NCBI GenBank assembly: GCA_900319615.1
Contig: ONPE01000037.1
Span: forward strand, 1-11,847
From: an uncultured Eubacteriales bacterium
GTDB taxonomy: Bacteria; Bacillota; Clostridia; Oscillospirales; Acutalibacteraceae
Direction: 5' to 3'
Length of the DNA stretch: 11,847 nt
Below are positions 5,354-11,847 of the stretch, one piece after another. A program made the position numbers and the translations under genes. The notes beneath the pieces are model-generated. The model saw nothing but the letters and a program-made list of their open reading frames with translations. It had not been told where the DNA came from and did not search any database. Position 1 is the first letter of the stretch, and each line of letters begins with the position of its first letter.

Positions 5354-7051
5354 TTATACAACGGATTTCAGATAATCCGTAACTTCCTTTTCGGTGGACA
5401 TCTCCATGACCTTTGCGGCGACCTCGTCAGCCTCCGCCTTAGTCCACTTGGCGATGCACTTGCGAACCTTCAAAACCGATACGGCGGATACCGAGAACTC
5501 GGTCAGACCGAAGCTGATCAGCAGCGGTATCATCATCGGGTTGGCGGCAGCCTCGCCGCACATACCGACGGGTATGCCGGCCTCGACACCACACTCTATG
5601 ATGCGCTTTATCAGGCGCAGTACGGATGGCTGGAACGGCGAATACAGATAGCCTACGTCGGAGTTGCCGCGGTCGCACGCCATGGTGTAGCCGGTCAGGT
5701 CGTTGGTGCCGATGGAGAAGAAGTCGCTCTCCTTAGCCAGCAGGTCGGCGATGACGCCGGACGCGGAGGTCTCAGTCATAACGCCTACGGGGATGTTCTC
5801 GTTGAACGCGATACCGGAGAGTCTGAGGTCGCTCTTAGCCTCTTCGACAAGAGCCTTACCTGCGCGGAGCTCCTCGACGGCGGTGATCAGCGGGAACATG
5901 ATGCGGACGTCGCCGAAAGCGGACGCGCGGAGGATCGCCTTGATCTGCGACTTGAACATATCGCGGTTCTTGAGGCAATATCTGATCGCGCGGAAGCCCA
6001 TGAAGGGATTCTCTTCCTTCTCGAGACCGAGATACGGGATCTCCTTGTCGCCGCCGATATCCAGGGTACGGATGATCAGGGGCTTGCCCTTGAGCACCAC
6101 GGCTGCTGTCTTGTACGCCTCGAACTGCTCGTCCTCGGTGGGCAGGGACGTCCTGTCCATGAAGAGGAACTCGGTGCGGAACAGGCCTACGCCCTCGCCG
6201 TCCTTCTCCATAGCCTTAGCTGCGTCCTTGGGGGTGCCGATGTTGCAGCACAGCTCATACTCTTCGCCGGACGCGGAGACGGTGGGCTTGCCGCGATAGA
6301 GCTCGAGCTCGCGCTTCTCGCGCAGATAGGTGTCGCGCTTGGCGGTGTACTCGGCGATAACGTCGGGGTCGGGAGCCGTGACGACGTCGCCGGTGTTGCC
6401 GTCTACGATGACCTGCTCGCCGGTGCTGAGCTGAGACAGAGCGTTGGGCACGCTGAGCACGGCGGGGATCTCCATAGCTCTCGCCAGGATAGCGGAGTGG
6501 GAGGTCTGGGAGCCGGTCTCGGTGATGATACCGACGATGTTCTCCTTTTTGATGCCGGCGGTCATGGACGGCGTGAGCTCGTGCACGACAAGAATGGTTC
6601 CGGCCGGGGCGTCGCTGATCTTGATCTCCTGAACGCCCAGCAGGATGGACAGGATGCTGTCGCGGATATCCTTGACGTCTGCGGCGCGCTGCATGGTGAG
6701 CTCGTCGCCGGTAGCCGCGAACATATCTATGAACATCTGACAGATCTGCTCTACGGACGCCTCGGCGCACTGGTGAGCCTTTATCAGATTCTCTATTTCG
6801 CCCTTCATGAACGGGTCGCTGATGATAGCTACGTGACCCTCTAAGATCTCAGCCTCTTTATCGCCTGCGGACTTGCGCACGGCGTCGGCCTGCTCAAAGG
6901 TATTTGCCACGAACTGATCCACGGCGCTGCGGAAGCGCCCGAGCTCAGCCTCTACATCGGCTACCTCCTTGGGGGTGTATTCAAGCTTCTGTTCGACTAC
7001 GAGCATGACTCTGCCGATGCCATAGCCTTCGGAAGCTCCTAATCCTTTCAT
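5354..7051 (-). CDS. ptsI: Phosphoenolpyruvate-protein phosphotransferase (PTS enzyme I)
   Basis: Enzyme I of the phosphotransferase system: it autophosphorylates from PEP and passes the phosphate to HPr in the cytoplasm. The 565 residues match the family's usual 570 or so. The N-terminal domain carries the phosphorylated His185 in SQTSHSAILARAMEIPAV. The C-terminal PEP-binding barrel has GLFRTEFLFMDR (289-300), RTLDIGGDKEIPYL from Arg328, Glu427, SIGTNDL (446-452) with Asn450, Arg461, and Cys498 in GMCGEAAANP; these correspond to the known PEP/Mg ligands and proton donor. Some surrounding residues are unusual: GGRTSH is GSQTSH, EIPAA is ETSAS, and NDLTQY is NDLTGY. The start ATG follows AGAGGTGAT by 7 bases. 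It is the last gene of the operon, 116 bases after ptsH, with an inverted repeat in the gap and a terminator directly after the stop. Confidence 0.97.
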   Translation of the reverse strand: MKGLGASEGYGIGRVMLVVEQKLEYTPKEVADVEAELGRFRSAVDQFVANTFEQADAVRKSAGDKEAEILEGHVAIISDPFMKGEIENLIKAHQCAEASVEQICQMFIDMFAATGDELTMQRAADVKDIRDSILSILLGVQEIKISDAPAGTILVVHELTPSMTAGIKKENIVGIITETGSQTSHSAILARAMEIPAVLSVPNALSQLSTGEQVIVDGNTGDVVTAPDPDVIAEYTAKRDTYLREKRELELYRGKPTVSASGEEYELCCNIGTPKDAAKAMEKDGEGVGLFRTEFLFMDRTSLPTEDEQFEAYKTAAVVLKGKPLIIRTLDIGGDKEIPYLGLEKEENPFMGFRAIRYCLKNRDMFKSQIKAILRASAFGDVRIMFPLITAVEELRAGKALVEEAKSDLRLSGIAFNENIPVGVMTETSASGVIADLLAKESDFFSIGTNDLTGYTMACDRGNSDVGYLYSPFQPSVLRLIKRIIECGVEAGIPVGMCGEAAANPMMIPLLISFGLTEFSVSAVSVLKVRKCIAKWTKAEADEVAAKVMEMSTEKEVTDYLKSVV

Positions 7052-7079
7052 AATTTAATCACCTCTTTGTCAAAATCGA

Positions 7080-7159
7080 ATTGCGAGGAGCAAAAGCCCA
7101 CGCTGCATCCAACCGGGATCGGTCGAGATCGCCGCAAGGCTGAAGCCCCTCGCAATGAC
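7080..7159. repeat. Dispersed hairpin repeat, copy 3, with inverted partner (ptsH-ptsI spacer)
   Basis: The right half (about 7124-7159: gagatcgccgcaaggc, then tgaagcccctcgcaatgac) is a diverged copy of the repeats at 361 and 2095. The left half (7080-7100: attgcgaggagcaaaagccc) is a partial copy in the opposite orientation. The arms attgcgagg (7080-7088) and cctcgcaat (7148-7156) are exact 9-bp complements, so the whole spacer can fold in the mRNA. The repeat ends 8 bases past the ptsH stop codon. It could lower expression of ptsI relative to ptsH or protect the upstream message. Confidence 0.75.
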
Positions 7160-7167
7160 AGTTGATC

Positions 7168-7431
7168 TTATTCGCCGAAGCCGCTCTCTATCATAGCGGT
7201 TGCCTCTGCGAGAGCCGCCTCTTCGTCGGCGCCGTCGCAGATGACCTCGACCTCGTTGCCGCACTTGATGCAGGCAGCGATGATGTTCATGAGGCTCTTG
7301 GCGTTGACGTCCTTACCGTTGACCCTGAGGGTAACGTCGCAGGCGTACTTAGCGAGAGAATTTGCGAAGGTTGACGCCGGGCGCATATGGAAGCCCTGAG
7401 CGTTAACGATAGTTACTTTTTTTGATACCAT
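7168..7431 (-). CDS. ptsH: Phosphocarrier protein HPr
   Basis: The 87-residue HPr carries phosphate from enzyme I to the IIA domain of the fructose permease. The active His15 is in GFHMRPAS. Ser46 is present in AKSLMNIIA, the position phosphorylated by HPr kinase in Firmicutes, which makes HPr a co-regulator with CcpA. Arg17 next to His15 is also conserved. Length is standard (85-90). A ribosome site GGAAGGAGAA lies 8 bases before the ATG. The gene follows fruA by 60 bases and precedes ptsI, so the general PTS proteins are made with the fructose system. No HPr kinase gene is in the window. Confidence 0.96.
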   Translation of the reverse strand: MVSKKVTIVNAQGFHMRPASTFANSLAKYACDVTLRVNGKDVNAKSLMNIIAACIKCGNEVEVICDGADEEAALAEATAMIESGFGE

Positions 7432-7491
7432 AAAGCATTTCTCCTTCCGGGTTAATTTGCGAGGGATGAAACCTCAACAGTAATTCTATTA

Positions 7492-9432
7492 TCAGGCTTC
7501 TGCCTTGATCGGCTTCATCAGGATAGCCAGCATGAGCATACCGATAACCGAGCCGATAACCAGAGCGAGGAAGTACATCAGCGGGTTGCCGATGGTGGGC
7601 AGTACGAAGATACCGCCGTGAGGAGCCATCAGGGTGCAGCCGAAGAGCGCGGACAGAGCGCCGGCGCAGGCGGAGCCTACGATACAGGACGGGATGACCT
7701 GCAGCGGATGACCCGCAGCGTAAGGGATAGCGCCCTCGGTGATGAAGGACAGACCCATGATGTAGTTGACGGGGCCGTTCTTTCTCTCTTCCTCGGTCCA
7801 TCTGCTCTTGAAGAAGGTGGTGGACAGAGCGATAGCGATCGGGGGAACCATACCGCCGATCATAACTGCAGCCATGATCATGAAGGTAGCGGTGTTGGGA
7901 GAGTTAGCAAGCAGACCTGCAGCTGTGACGTAAGCAGCCTTGTTGAAGGGGCCGCCCATGTCGATAGCCATCATGCCGGCGAGCAGAGCGCACAGCGGAA
8001 CGATGAGGGCAGGATTTGCAGCCATAGCGGTAACGCCGTTGGTCAGAGCGTTGTTGATGACGCCCATGATCGGGTTGACGGCGCACATCATCACGCCGAC
8101 AATGCCGAGTCCGGCGAGCGGATAGATGAGTACGGGCTTGATACCCTCAAGAGCACGAGGCAGATGGTCGCACAGCTTCTCGAGCATCTTCATCAGCCAG
8201 CCTGCGATGAAGCCTGCGAGCAGAGCGCCGAGGAAGCCCGAGACGGAGGTGGAGTCACCGCCGGGAGCGGCGAAGGTGGCGCCGGCAGCAGCCAGCGAGC
8301 CGCCGACAAAGCCGACGAGCAGACCGGGACGGTCAGCGATGGACTGGGCGATAAAGCCGGCGAGGATCGGGAGCATGAAGTTGAACGCCACGCCGCCGAT
8401 GGTCTTGAACCATGCGGCAACAGGTGTAGCGGAACCGAAGTTGCCGTCCTGCGGAGCGCCCATAGCGGCGTCGATCAGGAATGCGATAGCGATGAATATA
8501 CCGCCTGCTACGACGAACGGAAGCATATGGGATACGCCGTTCATCAGGTGCTTATACAGCTTGCGGCCGAAGCTCTCGCCCTCTACGGAGGTGGATGCGG
8601 CAGCCTTCTTGTCGCTGTGGAAAACGGGTACTTCTTTATTGACGATCTTGTTGATCAGTTCCTCGGGCTTATGGATGCCGTCGGCGACCTTGGTGGAATA
8701 AACGGGCTTGCCGTCGAAGCGTGCTGTTTCGACGCTCTTGTCTGCAGCGATGATGATGCCGTCGCAGTCGGCGATCTCCTGAGCTGTGAGGACGTTCTTT
8801 GCGCCGCCGGAGCCGTTGGTCTCGACCTTGATGGAAACGCCCATCTTGTCGCCTGCCTTCTGCAGAGCCTCGGCAGCCATGTAGGTGTGAGCGATACCGG
8901 TCGGGCAGGCTGTTACGGCGAGTACCTGATAGCCGTTCTTCTTAGCAGCTGCGGGAGCTGCGCCCTCCTCGGGGAACTGAGCGCTCTCCTGCTTGTCGAT
9001 GATATCGAGGAACTCCTTGGGAGTCTTTGCAGCCTTGAGCTTATCCGTGAAATCCTCGTGCATGAGCATCTGCATCAGCCTTGCGAGAACCTCCAGGTGT
9101 ACGTCGCCGTCCAAAGTAGCGGCGATCATGAAGATCAGCTTGCAGGGTGCGCCGTCGGGAGAATCATAGTCTACACCGGCGGGAACCGTGATAGCCGAGA
9201 GAGCGGGAGCCTTGACAGCTGCGCTCTTGGCATGGGGGATGGCTACCTCCATACCGATGGCGGTGGTACCCATCTCTTCACGCTTGAGGATACCCTCCTT
9301 GTACGCGGCTGCGTCCTTAAGGTTGCCCGCCTTGTCGTGCAGGGCTACCAGCTGGTCGATAGCAGCCGCCTTTGATGAAACCGAAGTATTCAGCTTTATG
9401 GCTTCCGGTTTCAGCAAATCAGTAATTCGCAT
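7492..9432 (-). CDS. fruA: Fructose PTS permease, fused IIA-IIB-IIC
   Basis: A 646-residue membrane permease that imports fructose with phosphorylation to fructose-1-phosphate. Domains in order: IIA about 1-147 with phosphorylated His67 in VAIPHAK; a linker; IIB about 168-267 with Cys176 in TACPTGIAHTYMAAEAL, the fructose-type IIB signature; and IIC about 290-640 with multiple hydrophobic segments, including MLPFVVAGGIFIAIAF (303-318), DMGGPFNKAAY (491-501) and SFITEGAIPYA (562-572). The A-B-C order and length are those of the full-length FruA proteins of Firmicutes. The start ATG follows GAAAGGAGAG by 5 bases. It lies 153 bases after fruK and 60 bases before ptsH. Fructose is the likely substrate because of the paired 1-phosphofructokinase and regulator; mannitol and mannose types are excluded by the IIB and IIC motifs. 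Confidence 0.96.
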   Translation of the reverse strand: MRITDLLKPEAIKLNTSVSSKAAAIDQLVALHDKAGNLKDAAAYKEGILKREEMGTTAIGMEVAIPHAKSAAVKAPALSAITVPAGVDYDSPDGAPCKLIFMIAATLDGDVHLEVLARLMQMLMHEDFTDKLKAAKTPKEFLDIIDKQESAQFPEEGAAPAAAKKNGYQVLAVTACPTGIAHTYMAAEALQKAGDKMGVSIKVETNGSGGAKNVLTAQEIADCDGIIIAADKSVETARFDGKPVYSTKVADGIHKPEELINKIVNKEVPVFHSDKKAAASTSVEGESFGRKLYKHLMNGVSHMLPFVVAGGIFIAIAFLIDAAMGAPQDGNFGSATPVAAWFKTIGGVAFNFMLPILAGFIAQSIADRPGLLVGFVGGSLAAAGATFAAPGGDSTSVSGFLGALLAGFIAGWLMKMLEKLCDHLPRALEGIKPVLIYPLAGLGIVGVMMCAVNPIMGVINNALTNGVTAMAANPALIVPLCALLAGMMAIDMGGPFNKAAYVTAAGLLANSPNTATFMIMAAVMIGGMVPPIAIALSTTFFKSRWTEEERKNGPVNYIMGLSFITEGAIPYAAGHPLQVIPSCIVGSACAGALSALFGCTLMAPHGGIFVLPTIGNPLMYFLALVIGSVIGMLMLAILMKPIKAEA

Positions 9433-9585
9433 AAATACTCTCCTTTCATTTTATTTGTAATGTATTGATGCTTTTGATAAATACCGGCACATTGCTTCGA
9501 ACCTTGCCGCCGATAAAAAATCCTGTTTTGATATCTCCGTTTCATGGAGCATTCACCTGACACCAGTATCGAGCGAACGTGTGGT
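9433..9585 (-). other. fruK-fruA spacer
   Basis: A 153-base gap, long for an operon of this compactness. I see the fruA ribosome site at 9438-9447, a small GGCA ... TGCC inverted pair around a TTCGAA palindrome, and no convincing terminator or promoter. It may hold a processing site or secondary structure that sets FruA level relative to FruK, but the sequence does not prove this. Confidence 0.3.
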
Positions 9586-10488
9586 TTACAGCTTTGCCAG
9601 AACCTCGTCGATCTTCTCTCTTGTAGCGAGTCCCGGGAGGAACGAAGTAGCGTTGCCGCAAGCGCTGCCGAGCTTGAGAGCATATCCGTAGTCTCCTGTC
9701 TTCTGATAGCCGGCGATGAAGCCCGCTACCATAGAATCGCCTGCGCCGACGGTGTTGAGCACGGGCTGCTTGAGAACGCCGCAGGTGTGTGTTTCGCCGT
9801 TCTCATCGAGCAGGAAGGCGCCCTTTCTGCCGAGGGAAACGATGACGTTGCGCGCACCCATCTCCTGCAGCTTTCGAGCGTACTTCTCGACGTCCTTGTC
9901 TGTCTCTACCTCAGCGTGGAAAATCTCGGAGAGCTCCAGACGGTTGGGCTTGATCACGAAGGGATGACAAGCGAGCGAGTTGACCAACAGCTGCTTTGTC
10001 GCGTCGACCACGATCATGATATCCCTGTCCTTGACGCGCTCCAGCATACGCTCATAGACGTCGTCGGGACAGGTCTTGGGGATGGAGCCTGCGAGCACGA
10101 GGGTGTCGCCGTCGCGGATGGCGTCGAGCTTCTTCATCAGAGCCTCAAGCGCCTCCTCGGGGATATCGGGACCCTGACCGTTCACCTCGGTCTCGCCGCC
10201 TGCCTTGATCTTGATGTTGATACGTGTAAAGCCCTCGCTCAGACGGATGAAGTCGGTGCGGATGCGGCTGTTCTTGATGCCCTTCTCGATGGCGTCGCCG
10301 GTGAAGCCCGCGATGAAGCCGAGAGCAGTGCTGTCAAGATCGAGCTCTGCAAGCACCTGTGATACGTTGAGGCCCTTGCCGCCGAAGTAGAATTCTTCGC
10401 TGTCGGTACGGTTGGTCACGTTGAACCGCATATTGCTCAGGCGGACAATATAGTCGATCGACGGGCTCAGTGTCACTGTATAAATCAT
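9586..10488 (-). CDS. fruK: 1-phosphofructokinase
   Basis: A 300-residue PfkB/ribokinase-family kinase that converts fructose-1-phosphate and ATP to fructose-1,6-bisphosphate in the cytoplasm. It begins MIYTVTLSPSIDYIVRLSNM, typical of FruK. It has the glycine-rich substrate motif GGKGLN (36-41), NGQGP (103-107), GSIP (134-137), KPNRLEL (180-186) and the C-terminal NTVGAGD (245-251) with Asp251 as the catalytic base and the anion hole. Length is standard. Its ATG overlaps the fruR TGA by four bases (ATGA), and the ribosome site GGAGGTAA lies inside the end of fruR. It stands between the fructose regulator and the permease, which favours 1-phosphofructokinase over tagatose-6-phosphate kinase, the main alternative in this subfamily. 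Confidence 0.95.
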   Translation of the reverse strand: MIYTVTLSPSIDYIVRLSNMRFNVTNRTDSEEFYFGGKGLNVSQVLAELDLDSTALGFIAGFTGDAIEKGIKNSRIRTDFIRLSEGFTRINIKIKAGGETEVNGQGPDIPEEALEALMKKLDAIRDGDTLVLAGSIPKTCPDDVYERMLERVKDRDIMIVVDATKQLLVNSLACHPFVIKPNRLELSEIFHAEVETDKDVEKYARKLQEMGARNVIVSLGRKGAFLLDENGETHTCGVLKQPVLNTVGAGDSMVAGFIAGYQKTGDYGYALKLGSACGNATSFLPGLATREKIDEVLAKL

Positions 10489-11234
10489 TTCGTTACCTCC
10501 TTAACGATAGTTTTCTCACTGTATTTATTATCCGGACAGGCGTCGGTGATGATGCAGCCTATCTTTAAAGGTGCGAAGGTCGCGGCGCACACCTTGCGGA
10601 ACTTGGTGTGGTCTGCAAGGACGAAGGTCATGTAGCTCTGCCTTACGGCTGTCGACTTGATGCGCGCCTCGTCTATATCCGGCGTGGTGAAGCCGGCGGT
10701 GAGGTCGATGCCGTTGGTGCCCATGAAGGCTTTGGTGAAGTTCAGCCCCTCGAGGTTGCTTATACCGGTGGAGCCTACGACTGCCTCGGTGAGCGGCTTT
10801 ATCTTGCCGCCGATGATATATGCGTTGAGCTGTTTTTTGATCAGCTTCTGCGCGTGGATGATGCCGTTGGTGACATAGGTGGCGCGCTTGTTCTCGATGA
10901 AGTCGATGAACCGCGAGGTGGTGGTACCCGCGTCGATAAAGACGAAATCGTCGTCGTGTATAAGCGTAGCGGCGTATCTGGCGATAACGGTCTTCTCTTC
11001 GCTCATGGTGGTCGCGCGGTTGGCGACGTCTGTTTCAAAGATACCCGAGCTGCGGGTCAGAGCCGTGGCTCCGCCGAACACCTTATTCAGCTTGCCCATC
11101 TCGGCAAGGGCGTTGAGATCGCGTCTGATGGTGGACTCGGAGATATGCAAAAGCCCGGATAACTCCGACACCGTGACGGCGTTCCTGTCCTCCAAAAGCT
11201 GTAAAATGAGTTGGTATCTTTCCTCGGTCAGCAC
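10485..11234 (-). CDS. fruR: DeoR-family transcriptional regulator of the fructose operon
   Basis: A 249-residue DeoR-family regulator. The N-terminal winged helix-turn-helix includes VTVSELSGLLHISESTIRRD (20-39). The C-terminal sugar-phosphate sensor domain has DAGTTTSRFI (101-110), VTNGI (121-125), IGGKI (141-145), FMGTNGID (170-177) and VLADHTKF (205-212). By family and position it should repress or control the fru-pts operon in response to a phosphorylated sugar such as fructose-1-phosphate; that ligand is inference. The start is the GTG at 11232-11234, giving the usual DeoR beginning (M)LTEERYQLILQLL, with AAAGAGGTG 6 bases before it. An in-frame TTG at 11273 lies within the promoter spacer and is rejected. 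First gene of the operon, overlapping fruK by four bases. Confidence 0.93.
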   Translation of the reverse strand: MLTEERYQLILQLLEDRNAVTVSELSGLLHISESTIRRDLNALAEMGKLNKVFGGATALTRSSGIFETDVANRATTMSEEKTVIARYAATLIHDDDFVFIDAGTTTSRFIDFIENKRATYVTNGIIHAQKLIKKQLNAYIIGGKIKPLTEAVVGSTGISNLEGLNFTKAFMGTNGIDLTAGFTTPDIDEARIKSTAVRQSYMTFVLADHTKFRKVCAATFAPLKIGCIITDACPDNKYSEKTIVKEVTK

Positions 11235-11240
11235 ACTACT

Positions 11241-11249
11241 CACCTCTTT
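11241..11249 (-). promoter_or_regulatory. Ribosome binding site that fixes the fruR start
   Basis: AAAGAGGTG lies 6 bases before the GTG at 11234. The GTG inside this motif (11241-11243) is also in frame but has no ribosome site at a workable distance, so the downstream GTG is preferred. Confidence 0.7.
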
Positions 11250-11255
11250 GCTCAA

Positions 11256-11283
11256 ATTATAACACTCAGGCAATCAAAGTCAA
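11256..11283 (-). promoter_or_regulatory. Sigma-A promoter of the fruR-fruK-fruA-ptsH-ptsI operon
   Basis: Minus-strand -35 TTGACT (11278-11283), 16-base spacer, perfect -10 TATAAT (11256-11261). Transcription would start about 11249, leaving only about 15 bases before the fruR GTG. No other promoter or terminator of comparable quality is seen before 5343, so all five genes probably form one transcript of about 5.9 kb. Confidence 0.85.
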
Positions 11284-11384
11284 GCAAAATTGAGCATTTT
11301 CTTTCACTGTATCGGCGATTTGTTTAATATCATTAAAAGCCTCAAAAAATTTTAGGTATAATAACGAAGCCGTTTCAGACTCTC

Positions 11385-11400
11385 TGCTCATTTTTGAGCA
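11385..11400. promoter_or_regulatory. Inverted repeat TGCTCA-N4-TGAGCA upstream of the fru promoter
   Basis: TGCTCA (11385-11390) and TGAGCA (11395-11400) are exact complements. A third TGAGCA occurs at 11291-11296, just upstream of the -35 box, and a TTGAGCA occurs on the minus strand immediately downstream of the -10 box. Spaced copies of one hexamer around a promoter could be operator half-sites for FruR or another regulator; the element is about 100 bases upstream of the -35, which is far. Unproven. Confidence 0.3.
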
Positions 11401-11404
11401 CGGT

Positions 11405-11428
11405 CTTTTATTACACCATACTGTTACG
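11405..11428. repeat. Solo copy of the 24-bp inverted-repeat end
   Basis: The sequence cttttattacaccatactg, then ttacg, matches the inverse of 5259-5282 at 21 of 24 positions by my count, and lies in the same orientation as the left end at 4835. No second, inverted partner is visible in the remaining 420 bases of the window. Confidence 0.6.
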
Positions 11429-11550
11429 TACATTTTATCGAAAGCACAACTGATCACAGCGCTGAGATATGTCACCGACGGCGCGACACTTCACAGTTGA
11501 TACTCAGCCAAAGAATACAATACAGAAGTTCTGATAATCAACCACCATAG

Positions 11551-11709
11551 AACGAGGATTACCTATATGGACAGTCGCATCCGCCGGATGAAACAGAACA
11601 GCTATGGAAAAAATGGGGTAATATACAATGCACTCCCCGGAATGACGCTGATACTAATTACAATTATAAAGCAATAGATGTTAAAGGGTTTTATTTGAAA
11701 TTAGTATAA
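11551..11709 (+). pseudogene. Possible remnant of an unidentified gene
   Basis: An open frame without a start codon reads NEDYLYGQSHPPDE, then TEQLWKKWGNIQCTPRNDAD, and ends GFYLKLV-stop. The composition looks protein-like (WKKWG, charged and aromatic residues) though the surrounding DNA is AT-rich and non-coding. A stop codon immediately precedes it, and an ATG at 11567 belongs to another frame. I do not recognise a family. It may be the decayed tail of a gene or chance; bases 11429-11550 hold nothing else I can name. Confidence 0.2.
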
Positions 11710-11712
11710 GAT

Positions 11713-11746
11713 AAAAACAGGCTGCTTTGATATACAAAACAGCCTG
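11713..11746 (-). terminator. Intrinsic terminator of the right-edge gene
   Basis: On the minus strand CAGGCTG (11740-11746) pairs with CAGCCTG (11718-11724), with a possible inner TTTG/CAAA stem around a TATAT loop. Five T residues follow (11713-11717). It starts 9 bases after the stop codon at 11756. Confidence 0.88.
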
Positions 11747-11755
11747 CTTATACTA

Positions 11756-11847
11756 TTATAATCTGTTTATCGGAGAGAAGCCTTTCTTCTCGTCGAACTT
11801 CATCGAATGGCGGAACTGGGTCGCGGTGTTGGACGCGTCGATGTACT
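11756..11847 (-). CDS. Unidentified protein, C-terminal 29 residues (runs off right edge)
   Basis: The frame ends YIDASNTATQFRHSMKFDEK, then KGFSPINRL and TAA. GC-rich third positions like those of the neighbouring genes and a terminator directly downstream support a real gene. The fragment is too short and has no motif I recognise, so no function is offered. It is transcribed towards the fru operon but is separated from it by the terminator and about 470 bases. Confidence 0.75.
   Translation of the reverse strand, partial: YIDASNTATQFRHSMKFDEKKGFSPINRL

Noticed and set aside
7618..9375. 585-residue plus-strand reading frame
   Set aside because: It is exactly antisense to fruA, is rich in low-complexity residues, and has no motifs; it arises from GC-rich codon use on the other strand.
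11235..11273. Upstream TTG start for fruR
   Set aside because: The TTG lies between the -35 and -10 boxes of the operon promoter; GTG at 11234 has a correctly spaced ribosome site and gives the normal DeoR N-terminus.
11284..11330. CcpA (cre) site near the fru promoter
   Set aside because: A TGAAAGAAAATGCTCA stretch on the minus strand only partly resembles the cre consensus and lacks its central CG.
11266..11475. 69-residue minus-strand reading frame upstream of fruR
   Set aside because: It spans the fru promoter and the solo repeat end, has no ribosome site, and its VWC segment comes from the repeat.

Overview
The window reads as chromosomal DNA of a low-redox Gram-positive gut-type bacterium, most likely a clostridial Firmicute (Ruminococcus / Oscillospiraceae-like). 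The grounds are an HPr with the Firmicute regulatory serine (Ser46), a DUF4358-type lipoprotein, strong AGGAGG-like ribosome sites, AT-rich spacers with clear sigma-A promoters, and a cytosolic ParB-like/BMP fusion protein of a kind I associate with Clostridia. This is inference from gene families; no marker gene such as rRNA is present. Nearly all genes are on the minus strand; only the DUF4358 lipoprotein gene is on plus.

Left part (1-2171): the N-terminal 117 codons of a TIGR01212/YhcC-like radical SAM protein run off the left edge. Upstream of it lies an alpha/beta hydrolase gene broken by a one-base slip in an A6 run. A divergent promoter region separates this from a monocistronic DUF4358 lipoprotein gene with its own promoter and a strong terminator. 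A 324-bp gene-free convergent stretch then holds the terminator, a perfect 10-bp hairpin, a multi-hairpin segment and a dispersed hairpin repeat.

Middle (2172-5353): a two-gene operon encodes a cytosolic ParB-like/BMP-domain protein and a small metallophosphoesterase (4-base overlap), behind a clear promoter. Upstream is about 530 bp of non-coding repeat DNA: six roughly 66-bp tandem units filling the interval between two 24-bp imperfect inverted repeats, followed by three perfect 18-bp repeats that run into the terminator of the next operon.

Right part (5316-11283): a complete fructose phosphotransferase operon, transcribed as fruR-fruK-fruA-ptsH-ptsI from one strong promoter to one terminator. 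Enzyme I takes phosphate from PEP and passes it to HPr, which passes it to the IIA and IIB domains of FruA. FruA imports fructose as fructose-1-phosphate, FruK phosphorylates that to fructose-1,6-bisphosphate, and the DeoR-family regulator FruR is expected to sense a sugar phosphate and control the operon. The general PTS proteins being encoded with one sugar system suggests fructose is the main PTS substrate here.

Right edge (11284-11847): a gene-poor stretch with an inverted repeat, another copy of the 24-bp repeat end, a possible gene remnant, a good terminator, and the last 29 codons of an unidentified minus-strand gene.

A copy of one dispersed hairpin repeat (attgc ... gcaat) lies just 3' of the stop codon of three different minus-strand genes, always in the same orientation relative to the gene.
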